From NCBI RefSeq assembly GCF_001317355.1, contig NZ_LKET01000033.1:1-39686 (forward strand): a stretch of 39,686 nt of DNA, given 5' to 3'. Position 1 is the first letter of the stretch. Each line of letters begins with the position of its first letter. The notes beneath the pieces were generated by a model, which worked only from the letters and a program-made list of their open reading frames with translations, did not search any database and had not been told where the DNA came from. Of the stretch, positions 1-8,752 are shown in pieces. A program made the position numbers and the translations under genes. Source of the stretch: Oxobacter pfennigii. GTDB taxonomy: Bacteria > Bacillota > Clostridia > Clostridiales > Oxobacteraceae.

Positions 1-1
1 A

Positions 2-106
2 GGCGGAAACCCAGTGACAAAGGATGCCTGTATGCAGATAGGTGCCGATGCTTTTACAACCAACGCCGCAGAAGGCGTAAAAATATGTCAGGGGTGGGTG
101 AAATAA
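2..106 (+). CDS. Corrinoid (B12-binding) methyltransferase protein, C-terminal fragment
   Basis: Only the last 34 codons are inside the window. They read GGNPVTKDACMQIGADAF and end in GWVK before TAA at 104-106. The GG-x-PVT...IGADAF pattern is the end of the cobalamin-binding Rossmann domain of MtaC/MtbC-type corrinoid proteins, and it matches VGGLPVTQ...IGADGYG in the second corrinoid protein of this window. Such proteins carry a methyl group on cobalt between a substrate methyltransferase and an acceptor methyltransferase. The stop codon abuts the ATG of the next gene (TAAATG), so the two are co-transcribed and probably translationally coupled. The start and the substrate methyltransferase must lie upstream of the window. 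Confidence 0.85.
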   Translation, partial: GGNPVTKDACMQIGADAFTTNAAEGVKICQGWVK

Positions 107-1270
107 ATGAATGGACAAGGTTTGCTTAAAGAAAGGATACAGCTGTTTAACGATGCAGCACAAATGAAAAAGACAGCAAGGATACCCCAGGTAGCCAACT
201 TTTTCACCTGGAAGATTTTAGACTCTGAATATAAGCTGAGCGAGGCATTATTAGACTATGACAAAATGTTCAGGCTCGTTTGCGACTTCCATGAAAGATA
301 TGGATTTGATGCGTATATGGATTTAGGCACAAGAAATCCTGTGAAAGTAACAAATTCATTGGGCGGATATCATTACATGGTGGACGATGAAAGAGAAGTA
401 ATGAACATCGATGACCAGGTGTATATGGAGGCGGATGAATACGGAGAACTGGCAGAGGACCCAATTAAATTTATATGGACTAAAATCATGCCCAGAAAAT
501 ATAAAAAACTAAATGAAGAGGGTGCTCTGGAAGTTTTTAAAAACACGACACAGGAATTTCTGGCATTCAGCGAATATAACAGGAAAATCAATGAGAAATT
601 TTTGGCGGATTATGAGGCACCTGCCATATTCAATATACAAGGAGGAGTGCTGTTCCATCCCTTTGAAATGCTGTTTAACTATTACAGGGGAATTAAGGGT
701 TTGTCTATTGATATAAGAAGAAATAAAGAAAGGGTTATGGAGGCAGTCGAAGCGCTGTATAACATGTTTACCAAGCCTGCAATTGACGGTTTGGACGGTC
801 CTAAATCACAGACTTCAGCCTTTGATGCCATGTCTGCATTTTTAGCCCACAGCATATTAAGTCCAAAGCAATTCGGCGAAATTTACTGGCCTATATTAAA
901 AAAAATAATTGATAAGCTTGTTGAGACCGGCAAGACCATGTATATTTTTTCCGAAAACACAATGCTGCAGTATTATGAATATTTGCAGGAGGTGCCTAAA
1001 GGCCATCTGGTCATACATGTGGAATTGGATGATGTATTTGAATTCAGGAAAAAGCTGCCCAATATCTGCATTGCCGGCGGCATGCCGGCAGATTTGCTTG
1101 GAAATTCAGATCCACAGACCTGCATAGACTATGCAAAGAAACTTGTGGATGAATTAGGCCGGGATGGAGGATATATATTCAGCCAGAATAAGATGATGTC
1201 CTTCAGATACGACTGTAAACGTGAGAACCTACTGGCTGTTACTGATTTTGTCCGGGATTACAGGGGATAG
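107..1270 (+). CDS. UroD/MtaA-fold methyltransferase-like protein
   Basis: A 387-residue protein of the uroporphyrinogen decarboxylase superfamily. In a corrinoid cluster this fold usually transfers a methyl group between a corrinoid protein and a thiol or pterin acceptor. The assignment rests on overall length, on the C-terminal pattern (CIAGGMPADLL at about 321-331, resembling the I-x-GN/GG-x-x-P segment of MtaA) and on position directly behind a corrinoid protein. The HxC and PGCG-type zinc-ligand motifs of MtaA/CmuA are not visible: YIFSENTM (about 279-286) and YIFSQNKM (about 357-364) occupy the likely positions. The acceptor chemistry may therefore differ, or the protein may be a corrinoid-handling paralog. 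The ATG follows the upstream stop without a gap, and the ribosome binding site AGGGGTGG lies inside the upstream gene. It is not heme-pathway UroD, given the context and divergence. Confidence 0.8.
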   Translation: MNGQGLLKERIQLFNDAAQMKKTARIPQVANFFTWKILDSEYKLSEALLDYDKMFRLVCDFHERYGFDAYMDLGTRNPVKVTNSLGGYHYMVDDEREVMNIDDQVYMEADEYGELAEDPIKFIWTKIMPRKYKKLNEEGALEVFKNTTQEFLAFSEYNRKINEKFLADYEAPAIFNIQGGVLFHPFEMLFNYYRGIKGLSIDIRRNKERVMEAVEALYNMFTKPAIDGLDGPKSQTSAFDAMSAFLAHSILSPKQFGEIYWPILKKIIDKLVETGKTMYIFSENTMLQYYEYLQEVPKGHLVIHVELDDVFEFRKKLPNICIAGGMPADLLGNSDPQTCIDYAKKLVDELGRDGGYIFSQNKMMSFRYDCKRENLLAVTDFVRDYRG

Positions 1271-1282
1271 GAGGAGATAAAA

Positions 1283-1417
1283 ATGAATGATGATGTGAAA
1301 TTAAACACATGGCCGGAAGGATGGAATGAGGTTATAAAGACATTGACATTCCTGCCGGATGACAAATCCAGAAATGAGTTTTTAGCAGCCATGGTGGTGT
1401 TTTTAGCTCAGATGTAA
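1283..1417 (+). CDS. Small 44-residue protein at the end of the methyltransferase operon
   Basis: A short ORF reading MNDDVKLNTWPEGWNEVI and ending in FLAAMVVFLAQM. It starts 12 bases after the UroD-like gene, behind a very strong GGAGGAG ribosome binding site at 1270-1276 with good spacing, and its stop codon lies in the stem of the operon terminator. This placement is typical of a real last gene in an operon. The N-terminal half is polar with two Trp. The last ~12 residues are hydrophobic but too short for a confident membrane helix. I do not recognise a family. It could be a small accessory subunit of the methyltransferase, or a leader-type peptide. Confidence 0.55.
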   Translation: MNDDVKLNTWPEGWNEVIKTLTFLPDDKSRNEFLAAMVVFLAQM

Positions 1418-1451
1418 AATTAAAGCCTCCCTAGAAGGAGGCTTTAATTTT
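1416..1451. terminator. Bidirectional rho-independent terminator
   Basis: A perfect 15-bp inverted repeat (AAAATTAAAGCCTCC, 1416-1430, with its complement at 1437-1451) around a 6-base loop. The A-rich and T-rich ends of the stem supply the U-tract in both directions. It separates the rightward methyltransferase operon from the leftward corrinoid protein gene and overlaps the stop codon of the small ORF. Confidence 0.9.
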
Positions 1452-1462
1452 ACAGAAGCATA

Positions 1463-2110
1463 TCAGCAGCTGTTTGTCATAGCCAGGGCTTTGACAACGG
1501 CAAGGTGGGCATTCATGCCATAGCCGTCGGCCCCGATTGCTTTGGCAAACCGCTGGGTAACGGGAAGGCCTCCCACCAGAATATTGAGATTCTTACCGGC
1601 GGGCTCCTGGCGGACGGACTGTACGGCCTCTTTCATAGCGGGAAGGGTTGTTGTAAGCATGCAGGACAGCGCCAGTATATCCGGCTGTTCTGTGCTTACG
1701 GCTTCAACAAAGCGCTGGGCGGATATATCCACACCTAAATCAACTATCATAAATCCGGAGCATTCCAGCATTATGCTTACCAAAGTTTTGCCCAAATCAT
1801 GAAGGTCCCCTGAAACAGTACCGATAAGGACCTTTTTATGATCATTTTTATATTGGTCCATAATGAAGGGCTTTAATGTTTTTAAGGCAATTTTCATGGC
1901 TTCAGCCGACATGATGACTTCCGGAACATAAATATCATTATCCCTGAATTGGCAGCCCACAGTGGACATACCGGCCATAAGCCCTTCATCAATGATGGTT
2001 TTTGCAGGGATCATGGCCTTGAGACATTTGTTTACAGACCATTTGATTTTACGGGTGTCACCGTTAACTATATGAATGGCTACTTCCTGGAGAATTTCAG
2101 TCTTTTCCAA
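1463..2110 (-). CDS. Corrinoid (methyl-carrier) protein
   Basis: A 215-residue protein with the two-domain layout of MtaC/MtbC/MttC and the MetH B12 module. An N-terminal four-helix cap (about 1-90) is followed by a cobalamin-binding Rossmann domain. The signature GDLHDLGKT (about 101-109) contains D-x-H-x-x-G; His104 is the expected lower cobalt ligand. SCMLTTTLPAMK and VGGLPVTQ...IGADGYG complete the canonical B12 motifs. Length is normal for the family. It lies 17 bases downstream of the PocR/AraC regulator gene on the same strand, so the regulator probably controls and is co-transcribed with its own methyl-carrier. Which methyltransferase it serves is not shown; the divergent UroD-like gene at 3794 is the closest candidate. 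Confidence 0.93.
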   Translation of the reverse strand: MEKTEILQEVAIHIVNGDTRKIKWSVNKCLKAMIPAKTIIDEGLMAGMSTVGCQFRDNDIYVPEVIMSAEAMKIALKTLKPFIMDQYKNDHKKVLIGTVSGDLHDLGKTLVSIMLECSGFMIVDLGVDISAQRFVEAVSTEQPDILALSCMLTTTLPAMKEAVQSVRQEPAGKNLNILVGGLPVTQRFAKAIGADGYGMNAHLAVVKALAMTNSC

Positions 2111-2127
2111 ATTAATTCACCTTCCGG

Positions 2128-3555
2128 TTATTTTATATTTTTTGCTGTTTTCCACCAGCGCCTGTACTCACCGGGACTGATTCCCTGCCTTTTTTTAAAC
2201 AGTCTGGAAAAATAAGTTATGTCTTGGTAACCAACCTGTCCGGCTACTTCGTTTATGGTCAGGCCTGTATTTACAAGGAGGTCTTTAGCTGCTTCCAGGC
2301 GTATTTCCGTAAGATATTCGATAATGGTGATACCCAGTTCTTCCTTAAATAAACGGCTTAAGTAGTGGGGGCTTAAGTGTACAGAATTTGCCGCATGGTT
2401 TATATTTATATCCCCGGCATAATGCTGCTTTAAGTATTCAAGAGCCTTTAGGACGGGGGCATATTTATCCTTATCCCGGGACTGGTAAATGGTATTCATA
2501 AGCCTGTCAAACAGATCTGCAGTCAAAGGGTAAATGTCTTCAAAGGTACCGGCGTCCTGAAGGCTGGAGACGGCATCCTGATAAAGAGAAAATAATACTT
2601 CGCCGGGGGCATCTCTTTGAATTGCCGCCCTGCCTACGCTTGTCAGCAGCTCTAACAGCCTTGCCTTTGTCAGGCTTAAATCCTCTCCTGTATTTAAAAA
2701 TATATCTCCAAGTATTTCATTTATTATCTTTTTGGCAGCTGAACGGTCACCTAAACGTATACGGCCTATAAGCTCCTTTTCCTGTTTTATGAGCTGGGAT
2801 TCCTTCGTCAAGCTGCCTTCATCATCCGTAAATATAGAATATTGCCTGTTACCTGCGGTTCCGGAATCGGTGGAAATGTACAGATAAGGCTTAAGGGCCA
2901 ATTCCCGGGCTCTCTTCTGCTCCAGTATGGTCTCTGCAAAAGAAGCTCTTTTAGCCCAGAGCTTTTTCTGGTTCTCAAGCAAATCCTTGTCCGACTCCAT
3001 TTGAAAGCAAATGATGGCAAACAGCAGGGAAGACGCCTTATTGACTTTATGAGGGGTCATGTAAGGAAGCTCCTTATATAATTTCCAGCCATGATCTCCA
3101 TCCAGTCCGAGGCTCTTAAACTGCTCTTCCATTTCCTCCCTGGCTTCATCATCTGCTTTTTCCATGCGGATCCTTCCGGCCGCGGCAGTTCCTATATAAT
3201 TTTTACCCTGAATAATGGGCACAGCCCATTCAACCAGCCCCCCATAGCAGACAAAAACATAGGGCTGTCCAAGGTCCAAGGCCTGACGGCCTGCTTTAAG
3301 TATCTGATTTCTGCATTTACTGGAGCCTTCTTTGGATAAACAAGTATAACTGCAAAAATCGTTTTTCACATTGGAAAAATCATCATAGGCATTATCTTCA
3401 ACGGGAAGTTCGAAAAAAATGCTGTAATCGACCTCCGTTAAATCTCTGTAGAGTTCCATAGCATTCTTAAGGTTTTTCAGGCTTTCAGAGGGAAAATTAT
3501 CCGGAACATAAGAGGAGGTACCTGTCCTGTTTTGGCCGCTTACCGATTTATTCAT
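2128..3555 (-). CDS. AraC-family regulator with PocR sensory domain
   Basis: A 475-residue protein. Residues about 35-200 form a PocR-type ligand-binding domain: an N-terminal SLKNL...YR-D-L-T-E helix, Cys-rich segments at FCSYTC and KCRNQI, then GQPYVFVCYGGLVEWAVPI and AAAGRIRM. About 370-470 is an AraC DNA-binding domain with two helix-turn-helix units (HYLSRLFKEELG and EVAGQVGYQDITYFSRLFKK, ending in SPGEYRRW). PocR domains were first described in the regulator of cobalamin-dependent propanediol use and are common beside corrinoid methyltransferase genes, where they probably sense the methyl-donor substrate or its product. Start ATG at 3555 has a GGGTG ribosome binding site about 7 bases upstream. 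The gene faces away from the UroD-like gene at 3794, so the shared 238-base spacer is the likely target. Confidence 0.92.
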   Translation of the reverse strand: MNKSVSGQNRTGTSSYVPDNFPSESLKNLKNAMELYRDLTEVDYSIFFELPVEDNAYDDFSNVKNDFCSYTCLSKEGSSKCRNQILKAGRQALDLGQPYVFVCYGGLVEWAVPIIQGKNYIGTAAAGRIRMEKADDEAREEMEEQFKSLGLDGDHGWKLYKELPYMTPHKVNKASSLLFAIICFQMESDKDLLENQKKLWAKRASFAETILEQKRARELALKPYLYISTDSGTAGNRQYSIFTDDEGSLTKESQLIKQEKELIGRIRLGDRSAAKKIINEILGDIFLNTGEDLSLTKARLLELLTSVGRAAIQRDAPGEVLFSLYQDAVSSLQDAGTFEDIYPLTADLFDRLMNTIYQSRDKDKYAPVLKALEYLKQHYAGDININHAANSVHLSPHYLSRLFKEELGITIIEYLTEIRLEAAKDLLVNTGLTINEVAGQVGYQDITYFSRLFKKRQGISPGEYRRWWKTAKNIK

Positions 3556-3793
3556 ATAAATTCACCCATTAATATTATTAATTGGTTTAATTTTTACCGG
3601 CAGAAAGATGAGATCATGACATTTTTATGCTGATATAAATATACCACACACACAGGCAGGAATCCTGCAAGATTTATATAATATATTCTATCAAATAAAA
3701 TTTTTTAAATATTGAAAAAAATCACTGCAAGTCAGAGGCAGTTTGTGAGCTTATAAAAAAATCATAAAGTCCGATACCATGGAGGTGCATGCT

Positions 3794-4993
3794 ATGAAAA
3801 GCTTAAGGGGAAAGCTAAAAGAGCAGTCTCAATTGTATAATACAATGAAGAAGCCAAAGGTTTTAGCCCAAATTACAGACCATGCACTGGCTTTATCAGG
3901 CATATCCGGAAAAAGATATTATTCGGACCCGGCAGCTCTTACGGAAATCCAGCTTCTTGCATATGAATACTACAGTATTTTTCCTTCCTGGATTATTATG
4001 GATGTATATAACATTGAAGCCCAACTGATAGGACAGTCAATGAAATATCTGCCTAACGGAATGCCGGATATTGACCAGGGAAATCCCCTCATAAAGACTC
4101 AAAAGGATTTATGTAAAATAAAGCTTCCCGGTAATTTCCCTGAATGCGGGCGTATTCCTCTGGTATTGGAATCCTTAAGGCTGATGGAAGTGTATACCGG
4201 ATTGATACCGGTGCCGGCTATATGCGCCCCTTTCAGCATGGCCTGCGGTATACGCGGTTATGCAAGGCTTATACGGGATATAAAAACCCGGCCTAAATTT
4301 GCCCATCAACTGCTGAAGACTATTACCGACGGTGTAACCATTCCATATTTAAAAATAATTATAGAAAAAAACCCGGAGGTTGCCAATTGCTGTTTGGCAG
4401 ATGCCTGGGGCTCATTGCCCAATATAACACCGCAAATATTTGACGAATTTATAGCGCCTTATATTGAGAGGATACGTGACTCTTTTAAAAATATACAAAT
4501 TAATTCCCAGGCATACTGGGGTATTCGGTATGCAAAGGACCTGCAAAGTTTTCTGGAAAAGAAACTTCCCATAGAGGGAGAAGTCATCGCATACGGTGAT
4601 GATGCAAGGGCTATCGGCCTGGAATTTTTTAAAAATTGTGCATTAAAGCAAAATAAGAGCATTATTGTAGGCATAGAATCTCTGCTGATAAATGAAGGGC
4701 ACCAGGAAGATCTGATATGGAAAGTCAAAGAGCAGATGAAAATTTGTTCTTCCTTAGAAAATGTTACTTTTTTACTTGAGGATATTCCTGCGACAGCCCC
4801 TTCTGAAAATATCCATGCAGTAACGGCTGCCATAAAAGCTTATAGCCGGGCGCAGGCTCCCAAAGATTATGACACAATAAGGGTGGGAATTCCTGAACGT
4901 GAAACCTTTCCGGCATTTGTAAGGCAAAAGCAAAGGGAAAATCCCGACGGGTATACATTTTCCTGGATTGATGAAGCAAATTTAATAAAATAA
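3794..4993 (+). CDS. UroD/MtaA-fold methyltransferase-like protein (second copy)
   Basis: A 399-residue protein of the same superfamily as the gene at 107, but clearly divergent from it. I chose ATG 3794 rather than ATG 3779 because GGAGGTG at 3781-3787 overlaps the upstream ATG and sits 6 bases before ATG 3794. Recognisable features are the N-terminal AQITDHALALSG segment, ICAPFSMACGIRGY in the middle and a long C-terminal helix region. The zinc-ligand motifs of MtaA/CmuA (HxC and PGCG) are replaced, at NSQAYWG and FLLEDIPATAP. It is transcribed divergently from the PocR/AraC regulator and is probably activated by it. No other gene follows before the sigma-factor operon. The catalytic role is inferred only from fold and context. 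Confidence 0.78.
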   Translation: MKSLRGKLKEQSQLYNTMKKPKVLAQITDHALALSGISGKRYYSDPAALTEIQLLAYEYYSIFPSWIIMDVYNIEAQLIGQSMKYLPNGMPDIDQGNPLIKTQKDLCKIKLPGNFPECGRIPLVLESLRLMEVYTGLIPVPAICAPFSMACGIRGYARLIRDIKTRPKFAHQLLKTITDGVTIPYLKIIIEKNPEVANCCLADAWGSLPNITPQIFDEFIAPYIERIRDSFKNIQINSQAYWGIRYAKDLQSFLEKKLPIEGEVIAYGDDARAIGLEFFKNCALKQNKSIIVGIESLLINEGHQEDLIWKVKEQMKICSSLENVTFLLEDIPATAPSENIHAVTAAIKAYSRAQAPKDYDTIRVGIPERETFPAFVRQKQRENPDGYTFSWIDEANLIK

Positions 4994-4995
4994 TA

Positions 4996-5026
4996 TGAAC
5001 TTTTTCATCATATAAAGACTCTAACT
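4996..5026 (+). promoter_or_regulatory. Candidate ECF-type promoter upstream of the sigma factor
   Basis: TGAAC followed by a T-tract (4996-5005) and, about 13 bases further, GACTCTAA (5018-5025) resemble the TGAAAC...CGTCTA layout of Firmicute ECF promoters. This would allow the sigma factor at 5093 to drive its own operon. The match is loose and there is no alignment behind it. Confidence 0.3.
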
Positions 5027-5092
5027 AACAGACGTGATAACCACAAAACATATTTTAAAACCCATGACAAATTATTAAAAGGGGGCAGAGTA

Positions 5093-5608
5093 TTGGATGT
5101 TGAATTGCTGGCAGGCAATGCCCGAAACGGTGATAAGGAAGCGCTGCTAAAGCTGATTATGGATAAGAAAGGCGAGTACTACAGGCTTGCATATGTTTAT
5201 ACCGGCAACAGGGAAGATGCCATGGATGCCATGGAGGACATGATAGTAATACTGTACCGGAATGTAAAGAAGCTTAAAGACAGCTCTGCCTTTTACAGCT
5301 GGAGCAAGACCATACTGGTAAATTGCTGCAAGGATATTGTAAGAAATAAAAGCAGGTATACGGTGCGGGAGGAAATTGAGGAAGAGGTATATGAAAGGGG
5401 ATTTGAGAGAAGCGAAAACAGGATAGATATAATAAAGAGCTTAAAAATACTTAATGAAGGCCAGCAGGAGGCTATAAAGCTTAAGTACCTTCTGGATATG
5501 GATTATGAGAGTATAGCAAAGATGAGCAATGTGCCGGTAGGGACGGTTAAATCCAGGCTTTTCACAGCGCTTAAAAAGCTTAAGGAATCTTTCGGGGGTG
5601 AGTATTGA
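5093..5608 (+). CDS. ECF-type RNA polymerase sigma factor
   Basis: A 171-residue sigma-70 family protein of the extracytoplasmic-function class. Region 2 spans about 20-90 (YRLAYVYTGNREDAMDAMED...FYSWSKTI). Region 4 spans about 115-168, with the helix-turn-helix YESIAKMSNVPVGTVKSRLF. It starts with TTG at 5093 behind AGGGGGCAG. Its TGA stop (5606-5608) shares a base with the ATG of the anti-sigma gene, so the pair is translationally coupled. It redirects RNA polymerase to a small regulon when the membrane-bound partner releases it. The inducing signal cannot be read from the sequence. Confidence 0.93.
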   Translation: MDVELLAGNARNGDKEALLKLIMDKKGEYYRLAYVYTGNREDAMDAMEDMIVILYRNVKKLKDSSAFYSWSKTILVNCCKDIVRNKSRYTVREEIEEEVYERGFERSENRIDIIKSLKILNEGQQEAIKLKYLLDMDYESIAKMSNVPVGTVKSRLFTALKKLKESFGGEY

Positions 5609-6957
5609 TGAGGGATATAGAGGCGGAATTTAAAATTAAGAAGGCTGAAATAGATAATATTGATGTTCCGGAGGAACTCTATGACAGGCTGAGGAATGCC
5701 CTTGACAATTCAGAGGACAGCCCGTCAAAGACAGGCAGGATAATAGCCTGGTTTATTAAGCATAAAGCTCTTGCCGCCGTCTTTTTGCTTATGGCCTTTT
5801 TTGTAGTATATAATTACGATGTATTTGCTTACTACGGCAGGAAGGTGCTGGGGTATGATGAAATTATTTATGGGACTATAAAAGAATTGAATGAGATGGG
5901 CATGGGCCAGGAAATAAACAAGTCATACAGGTTTAAAAACGGGTCGGAAGTGACTGTGGACGGTGCAATGCTGGACGAAAACAAGCTCGTTGTAATGTAT
6001 ACCTTAAGGGGAGAAACCGAGGAAGGCATAGAAGGATTAAGTCTTCAGCCCTTAAAGGGAATCTTTGGAAGCTATGACATGAGCGTCGGCCGGGGAATCA
6101 TAAGCGATGATAAAAAAGAAATCAAGTGGATCCATGAGTTTGAGCGTCCCAATTTATTTGACAAAAACCTGACCTTTTCCATGGTTTCCCTGACAGATGA
6201 TATTTCAAAAAACGAAGTGGGAAATATAGATATAAGGCTTGATATGAGCAAGGCCATAAAAAGCATTGTAAAAGGGGATATAAATAAGACCATAGAGTTT
6301 GAAGGAATTAAATATAAGTTTGAGACAATGAGCGCAACTCCCATGTCCGTAGTGATAGAGGGAAGCATAAGCTCAGGGATAAAAAATGTTACGGACTTTT
6401 TTTCAGGTGAAGAAGCCCTAAAACCCGTAAGAAATATGGAACTGGAGCTGACGGCGGAATATATGGAAGACGGCAGCATTGTGACTGAAAATCTTCAAAG
6501 GGGCGTAATCGGCATAAGCAGGAAAATGGATGGGGCTAAATTCAGATGTGAATTTAACGGGGCATTGAAGGATATAAGGATTCTGACGCTGAATTTCGTG
6601 AAGGTGAGGGATGTGGGAGTGATAGACAGGACCATAGACATAGATGGGCAAACAAGGAATATAAATGTGATTCCCGGGTCGGAGGAGCTTACTGTAAAAG
6701 AGGTAAAAACTGAAGAGGGAAGCACGGCCGTAACCTTTATAATCCCAAAAGATGTTAACTTTGTATTTGCCCTGATGGTTGACGGCAGTCAGGCAAAGAC
6801 CCTCTTTGAGAGCTCAAATGAAATTGAAGGGGACAGCGGCCTTATTGAGAGGACATTCACTTTTGAAGGCAGCAGCAAGGATATGCAGCTGATGTTTAAA
6901 ACATTTAACCATGAGAAATATGTAAACCAGAATATAATATTATATCAAAGCAATTAA
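5608..6957 (+). CDS. DUF4179-family anti-sigma factor (membrane protein)
   Basis: A 449-residue protein with a short cytoplasmic N-terminus (about 1-45) that would hold the sigma factor. One membrane helix follows at about 50-70 (HKALAAVFLLMAFFVVYNY), then a large extracytoplasmic part. The segment after the helix (VFAYYGRKVLGYDEIIYGTI...) matches what I know of the DUF4179 domain, and the remainder resembles the beta-rich DUF5643-type C-terminal region. ATG 5608 is preferred over the adjacent TTG 5605 because TGATG stop-start overlap is the usual coupling and GGGGGTG lies just upstream. It pairs with the ECF sigma factor. The sensed stress is unknown. Confidence 0.85.
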   Translation: MRDIEAEFKIKKAEIDNIDVPEELYDRLRNALDNSEDSPSKTGRIIAWFIKHKALAAVFLLMAFFVVYNYDVFAYYGRKVLGYDEIIYGTIKELNEMGMGQEINKSYRFKNGSEVTVDGAMLDENKLVVMYTLRGETEEGIEGLSLQPLKGIFGSYDMSVGRGIISDDKKEIKWIHEFERPNLFDKNLTFSMVSLTDDISKNEVGNIDIRLDMSKAIKSIVKGDINKTIEFEGIKYKFETMSATPMSVVIEGSISSGIKNVTDFFSGEEALKPVRNMELELTAEYMEDGSIVTENLQRGVIGISRKMDGAKFRCEFNGALKDIRILTLNFVKVRDVGVIDRTIDIDGQTRNINVIPGSEELTVKEVKTEEGSTAVTFIIPKDVNFVFALMVDGSQAKTLFESSNEIEGDSGLIERTFTFEGSSKDMQLMFKTFNHEKYVNQNIILYQSN

Positions 6958-6962
6958 ATAAT

Positions 6963-7005
6963 AAGCCCCGGGCCTTTTAAACAAAGGTACCGGGGCTTTA
7001 AAATT
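6963..7005 (+). terminator. Rho-independent terminator of the sigma/anti-sigma operon
   Basis: AAGCCCCGG (6963-6971) pairs with CCGGGGCTT (6990-6998), with partial extra pairing inside the loop. T-rich sequence follows. It starts 5 bases after the anti-sigma stop codon. Confidence 0.85.
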
Positions 7006-7050
7006 TATAAAGCGTAAAACTAAGCAATACTGCTCATGAATGTTAATGAG

Positions 7051-7072
7051 TGTGAGTGAACTGTCCCCTTCC
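7051..7072. repeat. 22-base repeat, copy B (intergenic)
   Basis: TGTGA-G-TGAACTGTCCCC-T-TCC. It matches 20 of 22 bases of 7274-7295, which lies inside the histidine kinase gene about 200 bases away. This copy is just past the stop codon of that gene. Confidence 0.75.
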
Positions 7073-7087
7073 CTCTAAAAAAGGCAA

Positions 7088-8581
7088 TCACACTGCCCAT
7101 TTTTCAATGGTAGCAACCAGCATCCTTAAATCAAAGGGCTTGGATAAAAAGTCGTTCATACCGGCTTCCATGCATTTATCACGGTCGCTGACCATGGCAT
7201 AAGCTGTAAGTGCGATGATCGGCACCTGCCTCTTAGAGCCCGCGCTGACACCCGGCCTGGAGGAAAAGACAGCTGTGACTGAACTGTCCCCCTCCAGGGA
7301 GCGGATGGTTTTGGCAGCGGTGATGCCGTCCATTTTTGGCATCTGCACATCCATAAAGATGATGTCAAATTCATTTGATTTATAGATTTCAACGGCTTCC
7401 TGGCCGTCTTCCGCCAGAAGGGGCTTAATGCCTATCTTATTTAAAAACTGCTGCAGCACAAACTGGTTTATCCTGTCATCCTCAGCAACAAGCACCCGCA
7501 AATTTTTTAACCCTTTATATCCGGATGCAAAATCATCATCAAAGTTTCCGTCTTCTGCAAACTTTGATTGCTCTACATTATCAAAAGGCAGCGTGAAGTA
7601 AAACCGGCTTCCCACGCCTTCTACGCTTTCGACTCCAATGGTTCCTCCCATGGTCTCCACCAATCCCTTTGAAATGGCAAGTCCCAATCCGGTGCCGCCG
7701 TATCTTCTGGTGTAAGACTCCTCCACCTGGCTGAAGCTCCTAAATAAATTCTTTATATTATCCTGGGAAATTCCAATACCCGTATCCTTGACGATAAACT
7801 TAAGGAGGGTATTCCTTGAAGAACGGCTTACCGTCTCGACAATAACCGTTATTGATCCTTTGTCGGTAAATTTAACCGCATTGCCCACCAGATTTGACAA
7901 TACCTGCCTTAGCCTGACATTATCACCTACTGCATAGCCAGGCGCCTCAAAATCCATTTTAGTTTCTATCTTTAAACCCTTTTGCAGGGCAGCTACGCTG
8001 AAAAGCGATACAACCTCATTTACTACATCTTCCACGCTGAATTTTGATTTTTCTATGATAACTTTGCCTGCCTCAATCCTTGAGTAATCCAATATGTCGT
8101 TTATAACCCTGAGCATGGAATCGGCGGATTTCTTTGCAAGATCCAGGCATTCCTCCCTGTCCTCATTGGTTTTGGCCAATTGGGCCAATTGAATCATACC
8201 CAGCATACCGTTTAAGGGTGTCCTTATCTCATGGCTCATATTGGCTAAGAACATGCTCTTTGATTTGTTCGCAGCATCGGCCTGCTCTTTTGCTTCCGTT
8301 AATTCTTTCTCGGTCTTTGTAACCCTTTTAAAAGCACGGCTTAATAAAACATACAAAACAACGGCAATAACAGCGACATAAAACCAGCCCTTATAGGTGC
8401 TGGCGGCAGTCAGCGCATCCTTGTCGGTTACGAAGCTGCTCACTAAATTGTCGGATAAAAATATCCAAAGGAAACTTAGCATAAAATATAAAAGACTTAT
8501 CCTTAAGGGGATGAAATTATAGGTTTTATCACCGCCTATTCCAAAAAATGCTTTAATAAATCCCTTCAACTTTTGCAACAT
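7088..8581 (-). CDS. Hybrid sensor histidine kinase with receiver domain
   Basis: A 497-residue membrane kinase. Two helices (about 25-43 and 64-82) bracket a short external loop ([10 protein letters not shown]...STYKGW). Then come a linker coil, a HisKA domain with the H-box [13 protein letters not shown] (His117), and a HATPase domain with the N-box ([15 protein letters not shown]), G1 (KDTGIGI) and G2 (GGTGLGLAI) boxes. A C-terminal receiver domain has the phospho-acceptor Asp in [13 protein letters not shown] and Lys in FLSKPF. The start is ATG 8581: GGAGGG lies 7 bases before it, while an upstream in-frame ATG at 8623 has no ribosome binding site. The receiver has about 18-20 extra residues between IRSLEG and [10 protein letters not shown], coinciding with a DNA repeat. 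No output gene is adjacent, so signalling must go through a distant phosphotransfer partner. Confidence 0.92.
   Translation of the reverse strand: MLQKLKGFIKAFFGIGGDKTYNFIPLRISLLYFMLSFLWIFLSDNLVSSFVTDKDALTAASTYKGWFYVAVIAVVLYVLLSRAFKRVTKTEKELTEAKEQADAANKSKSMFLANMSHEIRTPLNGMLGMIQLAQLAKTNEDREECLDLAKKSADSMLRVINDILDYSRIEAGKVIIEKSKFSVEDVVNEVVSLFSVAALQKGLKIETKMDFEAPGYAVGDNVRLRQVLSNLVGNAVKFTDKGSITVIVETVSRSSRNTLLKFIVKDTGIGISQDNIKNLFRSFSQVEESYTRRYGGTGLGLAISKGLVETMGGTIGVESVEGVGSRFYFTLPFDNVEQSKFAEDGNFDDDFASGYKGLKNLRVLVAEDDRINQFVLQQFLNKIGIKPLLAEDGQEAVEIYKSNEFDIIFMDVQMPKMDGITAAKTIRSLEGDSSVTAVFSSRPGVSAGSKRQVPIIALTAYAMVSDRDKCMEAGMNDFLSKPFDLRMLVATIEKWAV
7274..7295. repeat. 22-base repeat, copy A (inside the kinase receiver domain)
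   Basis: TGTGA-C-TGAACTGTCCCC-C-TCC. It encodes part of an extra segment ([19 protein letters not shown]) in the receiver domain of the hybrid kinase. Its partner copy is at 7051-7072. Confidence 0.75.
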
Positions 8582-8752
8582 GAGATGTCCCTCCGCCGAT
8601 ATGATTAAGGTAATAACGGACATAGAAATGTGCTGTAACTAAGCAAGTAAATTGCAGTGTAAAAATATTCTATCATGATTTACATATATTTGCAAAATAT
8701 CCTTATTTTTAAGTAAAAACCTAATAATTTGATGAACTAAAACTGTCTCCAT

